Source of the DNA: JBCAWW01 sp039024315 | GTDB lineage: Bacteria > Bacteroidota > Bacteroidia > J057 | DNA length: 17,657 bases | Direction: 5' to 3' | Assembly (NCBI GenBank): GCA_039024315.1 | Contig: JBCCQN010000172.1 | Location: 1-17,657, forward strand | Shown: positions 5,944 through 14,635 of the stretch, piece after piece | Numbering within the stretch: position 1 is the stretch's first letter | How the letters are laid out: every line of letters begins with the position of its first letter | The notes under the pieces: generated by a model | What the model was told of the DNA's origin: nothing | Databases searched by the model: none | Seen by the model: the letters and a program-made list of their open reading frames with translations, nothing else | Made by a program: the position numbers and the translations under genes

Positions 5944-8097
5944 ATGATTTCTTGGAAAATATTACTGCAAATCCCTGCTTTTTTTGCCCTAACTGTTTTG
6001 ATTTTAGTGAGTTGCAAAGTTAATAATACCACGGATAGCCCTGAAAATCCATTGGCTCAGGACTGGATCGGTCCCTACGGCGGGGTACCTGCCTTTGATC
6101 AAATGGACCTCAAATACCTACAGCCCGCGATGGAAGAAGGCATTAAGCAACGCTTAAGGGAAGTTGAAGCTATCGCCCAAAATGAAGCTGCGCCAACTTT
6201 TGAAAATACCATTGCTGCGATGGAACGTTCAGGACAATTGCTCAATCGAGTACAAACCTATTACGGTATCTGGCGAAGCAATGTGTCCTCTCCTGAATTC
6301 CGGGATATCCAAAAAGTCCTCTCGCCTAAGCTTTCGGAGATGTCTTCTAAGATTACCCAAAACCAAGCCCTCTTTCAGCGAATCAAAGCTGTTTATGATG
6401 CATCACAGGCCACTCCACTAGCAGAGGACCAACAACGTGTGGTGGATTTGATTTACAATAGATTCGTAATGCAAGGAGCTGAGCTTGACGAAGCCTCCAA
6501 AACGAGATACGCTGAGATCAATAAAGAGCTTTCAAGTTTGCATAATCAATTTTCAAATAATGTCCTTGCCGATGAAGAAGGCTACGTAACTTTTATCGAA
6601 AAAGACCAATTAGGAGGCCTCCCTGACTCCTACATCAAGTCCGCCGCCAAGGCAGCGACTGACCGTGGGCAAGAAGGTAAATACGCTATCACCAACACTC
6701 GCTCTTCAATGGCACCCTTCTTGACCTTTTCGGATGAAAGAGAGTTGCGCGAAAAAGTATGGCGTACTTACTACTCTCGGGGAGACAACGGCGATGAGCA
6801 TGACAACAATGCGCTTATTACCAAGATCCTTCAGCTTCGCCAAGAGCGTGTAAAACTTCTAGGCTATGAGGATTATGCGAGCTGGCGTCTCCAAGATCGC
6901 ATGGCCAAAAATCCGGAAAATGCTATGGGCCTCCTCATGAAAGTTTGGCCGGCAGCCATTGGTCGTGTGGAGGAAGAAGTCGCTGACATGCAGGCTCTTG
7001 CCGATGCGGTAGGGGATGACATAACGATCGCGCCTTGGGATTATCGCTATTATGCAGAAAAAGTGCGTCAGCAAAAATATGAGCTAGACTCTGAAGAGAT
7101 TAAACAATATCTCCAACTCGATAAGCTCACCGACGCCATGTTTTTTGTGGCTGGGGAGCTTTTCAATTTTGCTTTTGCGCCGGTACCAGAGGGTTCAGTG
7201 CCCGTCTTTCACGAAGACGTAAAGGTTTGGGAGGTGACGGATAAAACGAGTGGTAATCATATTGGTCTCTGGTATTTGGATCCCTATGCCCGCAAGGGCA
7301 AGCGCTCCGGTGCTTGGGCTACTACTTATCGCAGTCATACTACTTTTGATGGCAAGAAAACCGTGCTTTCTTCCAACAATTCCAACTTCGTCAAGCCTGC
7401 GCCAGGAGAGCCTTTGCTTGTCTCTTGGGATGATGCCACTACCTTCTTTCACGAATTTGGGCATGCTTTGCACTTCTTGTCTTCCAATGTTGCCTACCCC
7501 ACTCTCAATGGCGGTGTGCGTGATTACATAGAGTTTCAGTCCCAACTTTTGGAACGTTGGCTCGCCACGGACAAGGTCATCAACGAGTATTTGGTACACC
7601 AAGCTACGGGCGAACCAATCTCAGACCAACTAGTAGCCAAGATCAAAAGAGCGGCTAACTTCAATCAAGGTTTTGCCACCACAGAGTACCTAGCTTCGGC
7701 CATTATGGATATGAAGTATCATACCACAGACCCCAGCAATCTCGATCCTGATACCTTCGAAGAGGAAGCATTGGCGTCGATTGACATGCCTGAGGAGATC
7801 GTAATGCGGCACCGTTCGCCTCACTTTGGGCACGTATTTTCTAGCGAAGGCTATGCGACTGCTTACTACGGCTATATGTGGGCGGATGTCTTAACGGCCG
7901 ATGCCGCCGAAGCTTTTGATGCTGCTCCTGATGGGTATTACGATAAAGCGCTAGCTGAGAAACTAGTCAAGTACTTATTCGCTCCGCGCAACGCCATCGA
8001 TCCTGCCGAGGCTTACCGACTCTTTAGAGGACGCGATGCTGAGGTGGAGGCCTTGATGCGAGACCGTGGTTTCCCCACGACTGGAAGTTTACAATAA
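5944..8097 (+). CDS. M3-family metallopeptidase (Dcp/oligopeptidase A-like) lipoprotein
   Basis: This 717-residue protein belongs to the thimet oligopeptidase/peptidyl-dipeptidase family. The zinc site is His503-Glu504-Phe-Gly-His507, with the third ligand Glu530 in Asp-Tyr-Ile-Glu-Phe-Gln-Ser-Gln, 27 residues after the first histidine. The C-terminal family signature around Phe-Gly-His-Val-Phe...Gly-Tyr-Ala-Thr-Ala-Tyr-Tyr-Gly-Tyr is present, so the enzyme looks intact. The N-terminus is a lipoprotein signal: a hydrophobic segment ending in Leu-Val-Ser-Cys24. The enzyme is therefore probably anchored in a membrane facing the periplasm or outside, unlike the cytosolic enterobacterial enzymes. 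It would trim short peptides, either as a dipeptidyl carboxypeptidase or an endo-oligopeptidase; the two cannot be told apart here. The gene stands alone and ends in a clear terminator. Confidence 0.92.
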   Translation: MISWKILLQIPAFFALTVLILVSCKVNNTTDSPENPLAQDWIGPYGGVPAFDQMDLKYLQPAMEEGIKQRLREVEAIAQNEAAPTFENTIAAMERSGQLLNRVQTYYGIWRSNVSSPEFRDIQKVLSPKLSEMSSKITQNQALFQRIKAVYDASQATPLAEDQQRVVDLIYNRFVMQGAELDEASKTRYAEINKELSSLHNQFSNNVLADEEGYVTFIEKDQLGGLPDSYIKSAAKAATDRGQEGKYAITNTRSSMAPFLTFSDERELREKVWRTYYSRGDNGDEHDNNALITKILQLRQERVKLLGYEDYASWRLQDRMAKNPENAMGLLMKVWPAAIGRVEEEVADMQALADAVGDDITIAPWDYRYYAEKVRQQKYELDSEEIKQYLQLDKLTDAMFFVAGELFNFAFAPVPEGSVPVFHEDVKVWEVTDKTSGNHIGLWYLDPYARKGKRSGAWATTYRSHTTFDGKKTVLSSNNSNFVKPAPGEPLLVSWDDATTFFHEFGHALHFLSSNVAYPTLNGGVRDYIEFQSQLLERWLATDKVINEYLVHQATGEPISDQLVAKIKRAANFNQGFATTEYLASAIMDMKYHTTDPSNLDPDTFEEEALASIDMPEEIVMRHRSPHFGHVFSSEGYATAYYGYMWADVLTADAAEAFDAAPDGYYDKALAEKLVKYLFAPRNAIDPAEAYRLFRGRDAEVEALMRDRGFPTTGSLQ

Positions 8098-8132
8098 TGA
8101 TTTTTATACCCTTTGAGGGCTAAATGGTAGAG

Positions 8133-8163
8133 ATGCCGGACTTCTTGTTCGGCATTTTTTTTT
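8133..8163 (+). terminator. Rho-independent terminator of the M3 peptidase gene
   Basis: ATGCCGGAC (8133-8141) pairs with GTTCGGCAT (8147-8155), with one G-T pair, around the loop TTCTT. It runs straight into a T9 stretch. It starts 36 bp after the stop codon. Confidence 0.9.
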
Positions 8164-8167
8164 CTTA

Positions 8168-8190
8168 CTGCTTCGCAGAACGCTTATTTG
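8168..8190 (+). repeat. Dispersed hairpin repeat, copy F
   Basis: CTGCTTCGCAGAACGCTTAT followed by TTG. The stem is CTGC/GCAG around a TTC loop. It faces copy G in inverted orientation, and the match between the two continues through the tail. Confidence 0.8.
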
Positions 8191-8236
8191 ATTTGTTGAA
8201 GGCTTGATTTAGTGAATTTTTGAATGGAGTTCTTTA

Positions 8237-8292
8237 ACTCAACCACTCAACCACTCAACCACTCAACCACTCAACCACTCAACCACTCAACC
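8237..8292 (+). repeat. Octamer tandem repeat (ACTCAACC)x7
   Basis: Seven exact head-to-tail copies of ACTCAACC fill 56 bp without interruption. The array lies between inverted hairpin-repeat copies F and G, outside any gene. Exact identity suggests recent slippage and probable length variation between strains. Confidence 0.95.
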
Positions 8293-8296
8293 ATTC

Positions 8297-8319
8297 CAAA
8301 TAAGCGTTCCGCGCAGCGG
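8297..8319 (-). repeat. Dispersed hairpin repeat, copy G
   Basis: On the minus strand this is CCGCTGCGCGGAACGCTTAT followed by TTG. The stem is CCGC/GCGG around TGC, a compensated change relative to copy F. It is the inverted partner of copy F, 152 bp from end to end. Confidence 0.8.
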
Positions 8320-8425
8320 TGCCAAAAATAAAGACCAAAGCCCTATATCATAGCCTCTCCTACCGCAAATTGACTTTTCGGCTTTTGAGCTTTAAGAATC
8401 ACTCGCCTATTTCCTGAATTTAGCG

Positions 8426-8434
8426 TACTTTCGC
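8426..8434 (+). promoter_or_regulatory. Possible -7 element of the isocitrate dehydrogenase promoter
   Basis: TACTTTCGC lies 44 bp before the start codon and is one base off the Bacteroidota TAnnTTTG consensus. No convincing -33 TTTG lies at the usual spacing, so this is a weak call. Confidence 0.3.
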
Positions 8435-8478
8435 AGAAGCATTTTTACTCGCACCAGATTTAATACAATCTCTCCTTC

Positions 8479-10695
8479 ATGGCAAAAATAATTTATACAA
8501 AAACGGACGAAGCTCCCGCGCTCGCAACCTATTCGCTACTACCTATTGTTAAGGCCTTTGCCGCCTCTGCTGAAGTTGAATTAGAAACCCGCGATATCTC
8601 CCTCGCCGGACGTATCATCGCTCGCTTTCCTGAGTATTTGACAGAAGAACAACGCATCCCTGATGCCTTGGCTGAATTAGGAGAATTAGCCAAAACTCCA
8701 GAAGCAAATATCATCAAGTTACCTAATATCAGTGCTTCTATTCCACAGCTCAAAGCGGCTATTGCTGAATTGCAAGGACAAGGCTATGCGCTGCCTGATT
8801 ACCCAGAGGAGCCAGCAAACGAGGAAGAAGAGAAGGTTAAGAAGGTATATGATTCTATCAAAGGTAGCGCAGTAAACCCTGTATTACGCGAAGGGAATTC
8901 TGATCGCCGTGCGCCTAAGGCGGTGAAAGCATTTGCTAAGAAAAACCCCCACAGAATGGGTGCTTGGTCATCTGACTCTAAGACCCATGTTGCTACTATG
9001 GATGGTGGCGACTTCCGCTCTAATGAAAAATCAGTTACGGTATCTGCTGCTACCGATGTACGTATAGAGCATGTCGATGCTGCCGGTGCTGTTACGGTAC
9101 TCAAAGAAAAAGTAAGTCTGCAAGCCGGCGAAGTAATCGACGCCACTTATATGAGCAAAGCGGCTTTGGTGAACTTCTTAGAAGCGCAAATTGCTGATGC
9201 TAAGGCGCAGGATATTTTGCTTTCCTTGCACATGAAAGCGACCATGATGAAGGTTTCTGACCCCATCATCTTTGGCCATGCCGTAAAAGCTTTTTTCAAG
9301 CCAGTATTCGATAAGCATGCTGACTTGATCGAGCAGCTCAATGTAGATGTAAACAATGGTTTTGGGGATTTGATCTCTAAAATTGCTGATCTGCCAGCGG
9401 AGCAAAAAGCCGCCATTGAAGCTGACATTCAGGCCTGCTACGACAATGGGCCTGACCTCGCGATGGTAGATTCTGATCGTGGCATTACCAACCTACACGT
9501 ACCCAGTGATGTGATTATCGATGCTTCTATGCCAGCGATGATCCGTACTTCTGGCCAGATGTGGGATAAGGAGGGTAAGACACAGGACACTAAAGCCGTC
9601 ATCCCAGATAGTAGCTATGCAGGTCTTTACCAAGCGACTATCGACTTCTGCCGCGAGAATGGTGCCTTTGATCCTACTTCTATGGGTACAGTACCCAATG
9701 TAGGACTGATGGCTCAGAAAGCAGAGGAGTATGGTTCTCATGATAAAACCTTTGAGGTCGCTTCCAGCGGAACGATCAGAATCGTAGATGCCGCTGGCAA
9801 CGCTATCCTTGAGCATCAAGTAGAAGCCGGAGATATTTGGCGTGCTTGCCAAGTGAAGGATGCGCCGATCCAAGACTGGATCAAATTAGCGGTTAGCCGG
9901 GCGCGTGCTACCGGATGGCCAGCAGTATTTTGGTTAAATAAAGATCGTGCTCATGACGCGCAATTGATCGAAAAGGTAAATCAGTACTTGCCTCAGCATG
10001 ATACAGAAGGGCTAGAGATCCACATCATGTCTCCAATCGAAGCGACAGAGTTTACCCTCAAGCGCGTGAAAGCTGGCGAAAATACCATCTCCGTTACGGG
10101 TAACGTATTGCGTGACTACCTCACTGACTTATTCCCCATTCTAGAGTTGGGTACTAGTGCGAAGATGCTTTCCATCGTACCCTTGATGGCGGGCGGTGGC
10201 CTTTTCGAGACGGGTGCGGGTGGTTCTGCTCCTAAACACGTGCAACAGTTTGAAAAAGAAAATCACCTTCGCTGGGATTCATTGGGTGAATACCTTGCTT
10301 TGGCGGTTTCATTGGATCACTTGGGTAAAGTGAGTGGCAATCCTAAAGCGCAAATCTTGGGCGAAGCCCTTGATGATGCTACGGAGAAATTTCTTGATAT
10401 GAAGAAGTCTCCATCTCGTAAGGTTAACGAGCTAGACAATCGCGGTAGTAGCTACTACTTGGCGATGTATTGGGCCGAGGCTTTGGCCAACCAAGACAAA
10501 GATGCTGGTTTGAAAAAGAAGTTTATTAGCATTGCCAGTGCTCTCAGCAACAATGAAGCTGAGATTGTGGAGGAGTTGAACGCTGTACAAGGACAGGCAA
10601 TGGATATCGGAGGCTACTACAATCCAAGCGATGAGTTAGGATATGCTTCCATGCGTCCTAGTGCTACCCTCAATGCAATTATCAATGATATGTAG
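8479..10695 (+). CDS. icd: Monomeric NADP-dependent isocitrate dehydrogenase
   Basis: This 738-residue protein matches the monomeric (type II) isocitrate dehydrogenase over its full usual length of about 740. The enzyme converts isocitrate and NADP+ to 2-oxoglutarate, CO2 and NADPH in the TCA cycle, in the cytoplasm. Numbered two lower than the Azotobacter enzyme as I remember it, the substrate and metal residues are all present: Ser130, Asn133, Arg143 (in Arg-Glu-Gly-Asn-Ser-Asp-Arg-Arg), Lys253, Asp348, Arg545, Asp546 and Asp550. The NADP-binding residues His587 and Arg598 are also there. It is unrelated in sequence to the usual dimeric Icd. The start is clear because the N-terminus Met-Ala-Lys-Ile-Ile-Tyr-Thr is conserved. 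The gene stands alone and has its own terminator. Confidence 0.97.
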   Translation: MAKIIYTKTDEAPALATYSLLPIVKAFAASAEVELETRDISLAGRIIARFPEYLTEEQRIPDALAELGELAKTPEANIIKLPNISASIPQLKAAIAELQGQGYALPDYPEEPANEEEEKVKKVYDSIKGSAVNPVLREGNSDRRAPKAVKAFAKKNPHRMGAWSSDSKTHVATMDGGDFRSNEKSVTVSAATDVRIEHVDAAGAVTVLKEKVSLQAGEVIDATYMSKAALVNFLEAQIADAKAQDILLSLHMKATMMKVSDPIIFGHAVKAFFKPVFDKHADLIEQLNVDVNNGFGDLISKIADLPAEQKAAIEADIQACYDNGPDLAMVDSDRGITNLHVPSDVIIDASMPAMIRTSGQMWDKEGKTQDTKAVIPDSSYAGLYQATIDFCRENGAFDPTSMGTVPNVGLMAQKAEEYGSHDKTFEVASSGTIRIVDAAGNAILEHQVEAGDIWRACQVKDAPIQDWIKLAVSRARATGWPAVFWLNKDRAHDAQLIEKVNQYLPQHDTEGLEIHIMSPIEATEFTLKRVKAGENTISVTGNVLRDYLTDLFPILELGTSAKMLSIVPLMAGGGLFETGAGGSAPKHVQQFEKENHLRWDSLGEYLALAVSLDHLGKVSGNPKAQILGEALDDATEKFLDMKKSPSRKVNELDNRGSSYYLAMYWAEALANQDKDAGLKKKFISIASALSNNEAEIVEELNAVQGQAMDIGGYYNPSDELGYASMRPSATLNAIINDM

Positions 10696-10723
10696 GTCCC
10701 TAGCCTTTGTATCTAAATAATAT

Positions 10724-10758
10724 TAGCCCATCTACTCCGATAGATGGGCTATTTTTTT
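10724..10758 (+). terminator. Strong terminator between convergent icd and kinase genes
   Basis: TAGCCCATCTA (10724-10734) and TAGATGGGCTA (10741-10751) pair perfectly over 11 bp around CTCCGA, followed by T7. On the other strand the stem is followed by AT-rich sequence, so it may also act weakly on the convergent kinase transcript, whose stop is at 10776. Confidence 0.93.
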
Positions 10759-10775
10759 GATCAATATCTTGGGAC

Positions 10776-13700
10776 TCAGTTGATGGGTACCTCTTCAAGC
10801 ATGCTGATCAGTTGATCTATTTGGATGGGTTTGCTGAGATACGCGTCCATACCGATTGCTAGATATTCCTCTTTATCTCCTTTGAGGGCGTTGGCGGTAA
10901 GGGCGACAATATAGGGCCTTTGCTTTGCGGGTAATAATTCATGGATTTTTTGGGTGGCTTGTTTGCCATCCATTTGCGGCATTTGAATATCCATGAGCAC
11001 CAAATCATAAGTTTGCCTTTGGACGGCCTCTAAGGCTTCTAAGCCGTTGGCTACAATATCAATCCGATACCCAATTTTACTAAGGATTCTGCCCGCTACT
11101 TTTTGGTTGACTAAATTGTCCTCGGCTAACAAAATGCGCATAGGATTTTTGGTGGCAAAATTCTGGTCCAACCTGGTAATAGCCTTCTTCGTCTTGACTT
11201 CGGGTCTATGCGATGAGAGGATATTGAGAATAGTCCTAGCGAGCGGATCAGGTTTGATAGGTTTGGAAAGCTGAGCTTGGAAGGCCGCAGTTTGAAGCGC
11301 ATCTTGGGTACCCAATGAGGTCAAAAGTAAGAGAGGAAGCTCACTCGGATTAAAATCCTTTCTAATTTTGGTGGCTAGTTGGATGCCGTCCATTTCTGGC
11401 ATTTGCATGTCCAATATCCCTAGGTCATAGCGATTGCCTTGGGCGAGGAGAGCGAGACATTCTTGGCCAGAAGCACAAACCGCTACTTCCATCTGTAAGT
11501 TTTGCCCATACTTGCGGAGTATCTTCTGGTTGGTGAGATTATCATCAACGATGAGCAGTCTTTTGGATTGGAGACTAGCGTAATTTTGGGGATTAAATTG
11601 TCTGATTGTGTCTGAGCGGGATTCTAGTTTGACCGTAAAGAAAAACGAACTGCCTTGACCTTCGATCCCTTCGCTTTCTACCCACATTTCTCCCCCCATA
11701 AGCTGAGCAAGCTGTTTACTGATCACTAGCCCAAGACCAGTGCCACCAAATTTGCGAGTGGTAGAAGCATCTACTTGGCTAAAAGAGCGAAACAACTTGT
11801 GCAGGCGATCAGTAGGGATACCAATGCCGGTGTCTTTTACTTCAAATTCTAAGGTGTGAAGCGTTCCCGCAGGGGAACCAGCAACATTTTTGATCCTTAA
11901 GACCACCTCCCCCTGATGAGTAAACTTGATTGCATTGTTGAGCAAGTTGACCAAGATTTGGCGTAAACGGGTGATATCTCCCGTCACATAGCTTGGAACC
12001 TGTTCCTCTATGATGTATGCCAGTTCCAGATCCTTTTGCGCCGCTTTGAGCGCTAGCAGATCGATGGCCTCCTCTACACATTGACGTAGGAAAAAATCTT
12101 GTTGCTCTAGCTCTAATTGGCCTGACTCTATTTTAGAGAAGTCCAGTATATCATTAATGATGGTCAAGAGGGCGTCCCCACTGCCTCTGATCGTTTCGAC
12201 GAATTCTAATTGTTCAGGGTTGAGGTGGGTATTGAGTAACAAGCTGGTCATGCCGATCACTCCATTCATGGGGGTGCGAATCTCGTGACTCATATTGGCC
12301 AAAAATTCTCCCTTGGCGATACTGGCTGATTCTGCCTCTTCTTTGGCTTCTTTGAGGATACGTTCGGTTTCTTTGCGTTCGGATAAGTCATATGCAGTTG
12401 AAAGGATCACCTCCTTGCCATCATGCTCCATTTTGAACATAGAAAACCGCGCCCAAAAAACTGAGCCGTTGGGGCGTTTAAATTGTGCTTCTTGTTCGCG
12501 AATGATGTTTTCCTTAGCAAGCGTGCTTTTTACTCCTTCTCTCGAATGCGCTACATAATAATCCTTGGCTCTGATCGCCAAAAGCTCCTCCTTCGTGCTT
12601 TGAAACAGCTCGCAATAAGCTTCATTTACATATAGAAATTCACCCGCCTCATAGCTAGTAATACAAAAGGGTACTGGCATACTATCAAGCATCCTCTCGA
12701 GCTCATCTTTGTGGGCTCTTAGTTTGGCCTCCGCTTCTTTTTGCTCCGTAATGAGGTGTACAAACCCTAAGACTCCCCATACTTTTTGATTTTCATCTAG
12801 CAGAGGTACCTTGACGGTATGCAAAATCTCTTCTTTGCCCTTCAAAAGGGCTGGTTCTTCCTCTATGACCAAGTTTTGCTTATGTTCAATGACCCAATTG
12901 TCATCTGTCCAATAGCCTCTGATCCCTCTTTCCGGATTGCCTAAGACAAACTCCTCTGGATGGCCCAGTTCGAGATCGTTTTTGCCTAGCATAGATTCCA
13001 AACTCATGTTCATGGATTCAGCGTAGGCTTCATTTGTCAACAAATATCTGTGATCCGTATCCTTGATAAAAATCCAATCTGGAGTAGCATTGATGACCGT
13101 ACGCAAGAGACTCCTTTCTTTTTCTAGCGTAGCTTCATCTTGCTTTCGATCCGTGATATCAAAGTAGGCTAGCATGCGTTCGCCGCTGGGCAATAACATT
13201 TGCTGGTAACTAAATACCTTCCCATCTTGACGAACCATCTCCTCGGCTGGAATGGTACCATTTTCTTTGATGCGCTTGATACGAGCTTGCACGTATTCTT
13301 CAAAGGCTGTATCATCGACAGGATATATCCCCTTGTAGCGATTAAATTCGATGATTTGACGCATGCTAGGCTTGCTTGCTACAAACTCATCGGGAAAGCC
13401 CCACATTTTTTGGGCGGCTCTATTTGCGATCAATAACTTGAGATTGGCGTCCATAAATAGCACACCGTATTCAATAGTGTTGAGAACTACCTCAAAGCGA
13501 CTTTCCATACTTTCGATGGTCGCAGAAGACTGATCGCTCTGTTTGAGTAAGCTTTGGTTTTCCAGCGTTTGTGAGAGGAGAGAGGAGACTTGCGTCAATA
13601 GATGTTTATGCTCGTCCGTAAAACCATTTGCCTTACTACTAGCAATGTTAAGGCTTCCAATTACTTTCTTATTGAGGAAAATCGGCATACTCATACTCGC

Positions 13701-14588
13701 ATGCATGCCCATTTTCAATAGGGTTTTGTTTTCTAGATAAAGGTCTGCGTCGATTTTCTTCTGGTTGAGTAACTTCTTTGTCTCCAAAAGGGTTTGCACT
13801 GAAGTTTGCGATAAAGGGAGGCGAGACTCCTGAATTCCGGACTGTCTTTCATCTCTTGACTGATAAAGTAAGAGTTCGTCATTGACCTCATCTATCAGGG
13901 CCAGACTACATCGACTGCTATCCATGATCAGGTCCAAATACTTTAAACTAACGTCTAAGGCATCTTCCTTGCAATTTATATTGGCTAGTTTCAGTGCTAG
14001 CTCGTTTAGCAAAATCAAGCGCCTACTCTGAGCCTGTGAATGTGTCAAAGCTTCCTTAGATTTCACGATTAGGCGTTGATTCTCTAGGGTGCTGGCCAGT
14101 AAGGTGGCAATATGATTGAGGAGCTTGAGATCAAAATCGTCATACGCCTGCTTTTGATCATAAAACAAATTGATACTGCCCACCGACTTGCCACCCGTAA
14201 TCAATGGCGCAGATATACCTGAGAGTATATTGTTATCCCTAAATAGAGCAAATTCATGCTTGTACCCAATTGATTCCTCCGTCAGGATCGCCCCTTCCTT
14301 GGCCAGGATAATTTGCCCGATTTGACTGCTTGCTGTATCAAGCTGAAAAAGAGCTTCTCCCAAACCAGCATTCGGATCCAATAGCCTAAAGTCTAAGGTT
14401 TCAGTCCCTGACTCCCAATGACAAATACTTACAATCTGCCCCGCTAATATCAAGGGTGCTTTCTGGGCAATTTCTTTGTAAGCCTCCTCAATAGAATTGA
14501 CCCTACTGAGCTTTTCAGCCAGTTCATGCAAAAGTTCGTGACGAGCAATTATGGTTTCTGAGGCAGTTTTGGGAACGGAAGACTCCAT
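10776..14588 (-). CDS. Cytosolic hybrid sensor histidine kinase (GAF2-PAS3-HisKA-HATPase-REC2)
   Basis: The order of domains in this 1270-residue protein is two GAF domains (about 10-175 and 190-345), three PAS domains (about 365-480, 490-620 and 625-745), and HisKA with phospho-acceptor His768 in Met-Ser-His-Glu-Ile-Arg-Thr-Pro. A HATPase_c domain follows (about 870-990, with Asp-Thr-Gly-Ile-Gly-Ile-Pro and Gly-Gly-Thr-Gly-Leu-Gly-Leu), then two receiver domains with acceptors Asp1060 and Asp1200. No membrane segment or signal peptide is visible, so it should sense cytoplasmic or diffusible signals through GAF/PAS pockets. No Hpt domain or DNA-binding output is present, so the phosphate must pass to a separate partner, and none is encoded nearby. 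REC1 ends with Leu-Ser-Lys-Pro, and both receivers keep the Lys-Pro motif. The gene is divergent from the T9SS cargo gene, and a nested dyad lies just upstream of its start. Confidence 0.93.
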   Translation of the reverse strand: MESSVPKTASETIIARHELLHELAEKLSRVNSIEEAYKEIAQKAPLILAGQIVSICHWESGTETLDFRLLDPNAGLGEALFQLDTASSQIGQIILAKEGAILTEESIGYKHEFALFRDNNILSGISAPLITGGKSVGSINLFYDQKQAYDDFDLKLLNHIATLLASTLENQRLIVKSKEALTHSQAQSRRLILLNELALKLANINCKEDALDVSLKYLDLIMDSSRCSLALIDEVNDELLLYQSRDERQSGIQESRLPLSQTSVQTLLETKKLLNQKKIDADLYLENKTLLKMGMHASMSMPIFLNKKVIGSLNIASSKANGFTDEHKHLLTQVSSLLSQTLENQSLLKQSDQSSATIESMESRFEVVLNTIEYGVLFMDANLKLLIANRAAQKMWGFPDEFVASKPSMRQIIEFNRYKGIYPVDDTAFEEYVQARIKRIKENGTIPAEEMVRQDGKVFSYQQMLLPSGERMLAYFDITDRKQDEATLEKERSLLRTVINATPDWIFIKDTDHRYLLTNEAYAESMNMSLESMLGKNDLELGHPEEFVLGNPERGIRGYWTDDNWVIEHKQNLVIEEEPALLKGKEEILHTVKVPLLDENQKVWGVLGFVHLITEQKEAEAKLRAHKDELERMLDSMPVPFCITSYEAGEFLYVNEAYCELFQSTKEELLAIRAKDYYVAHSREGVKSTLAKENIIREQEAQFKRPNGSVFWARFSMFKMEHDGKEVILSTAYDLSERKETERILKEAKEEAESASIAKGEFLANMSHEIRTPMNGVIGMTSLLLNTHLNPEQLEFVETIRGSGDALLTIINDILDFSKIESGQLELEQQDFFLRQCVEEAIDLLALKAAQKDLELAYIIEEQVPSYVTGDITRLRQILVNLLNNAIKFTHQGEVVLRIKNVAGSPAGTLHTLEFEVKDTGIGIPTDRLHKLFRSFSQVDASTTRKFGGTGLGLVISKQLAQLMGGEMWVESEGIEGQGSSFFFTVKLESRSDTIRQFNPQNYASLQSKRLLIVDDNLTNQKILRKYGQNLQMEVAVCASGQECLALLAQGNRYDLGILDMQMPEMDGIQLATKIRKDFNPSELPLLLLTSLGTQDALQTAAFQAQLSKPIKPDPLARTILNILSSHRPEVKTKKAITRLDQNFATKNPMRILLAEDNLVNQKVAGRILSKIGYRIDIVANGLEALEAVQRQTYDLVLMDIQMPQMDGKQATQKIHELLPAKQRPYIVALTANALKGDKEEYLAIGMDAYLSKPIQIDQLISMLEEVPIN
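11859..11878 (-). repeat. Possible divergent hairpin repeat, copy K (inside kinase gene)
   Basis: The + strand reads AAGCGTTCCCGCAGGGGAAC, a perfect 6-bp stem GTTCCC/GGGAAC with the 4-nt loop GCAG. The outer AAGCGTTC matches the inverted tail of the repeat family, but the loop is one base longer. It encodes a Gly-Ser-Pro-Ala-Gly-Thr loop in the kinase ATPase domain. Membership in the family is uncertain. Confidence 0.4.
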
Positions 14589-14591
14589 TTC

Positions 14592-14635
14592 GATAGATAA
14601 ACAGATAGGATTTTGGCTATCTCTAAATATCTATC
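14592..14635. promoter_or_regulatory. Nested inverted repeats just upstream of the kinase gene
   Basis: GATAGATA (14592-14599) pairs with TATCTATC (14628-14635). Inside it, AGATAG (14603-14608) pairs with CTATCT (14617-14622) around an 8-nt loop. The structure begins 4 bp from the kinase start codon, so it would be in the kinase leader or operator. A regulatory role is inferred from position. Confidence 0.45.

Larger units (their letters stand above)
8098..8478. other. Repeat-rich intergenic region before isocitrate dehydrogenase
   Basis: These 381 bp hold the peptidase terminator (8133-8163), hairpin-repeat copies F and G in inverted orientation (8168-8188 and 8299-8319), a tandem octamer array (8237-8292), and about 160 bp that should carry the promoter of the next gene. 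I see no small ORF or RNA gene. Confidence 0.6.

Noticed and set aside
7195..7602. 135-codon minus-strand ORF inside the M3 peptidase gene
   Set aside because: It lies entirely antisense to a conserved zinc-peptidase region including the HEFGH motif; it is a shadow ORF.
8237..8292. CRISPR array
   Set aside because: The units are 8 bp with no spacers between them; this is a simple tandem repeat.
8168..8319. Insertion sequence
   Set aside because: It has inverted ends, but only 152 bp and no transposase or visible target duplication; kept as a MITE-like possibility only.
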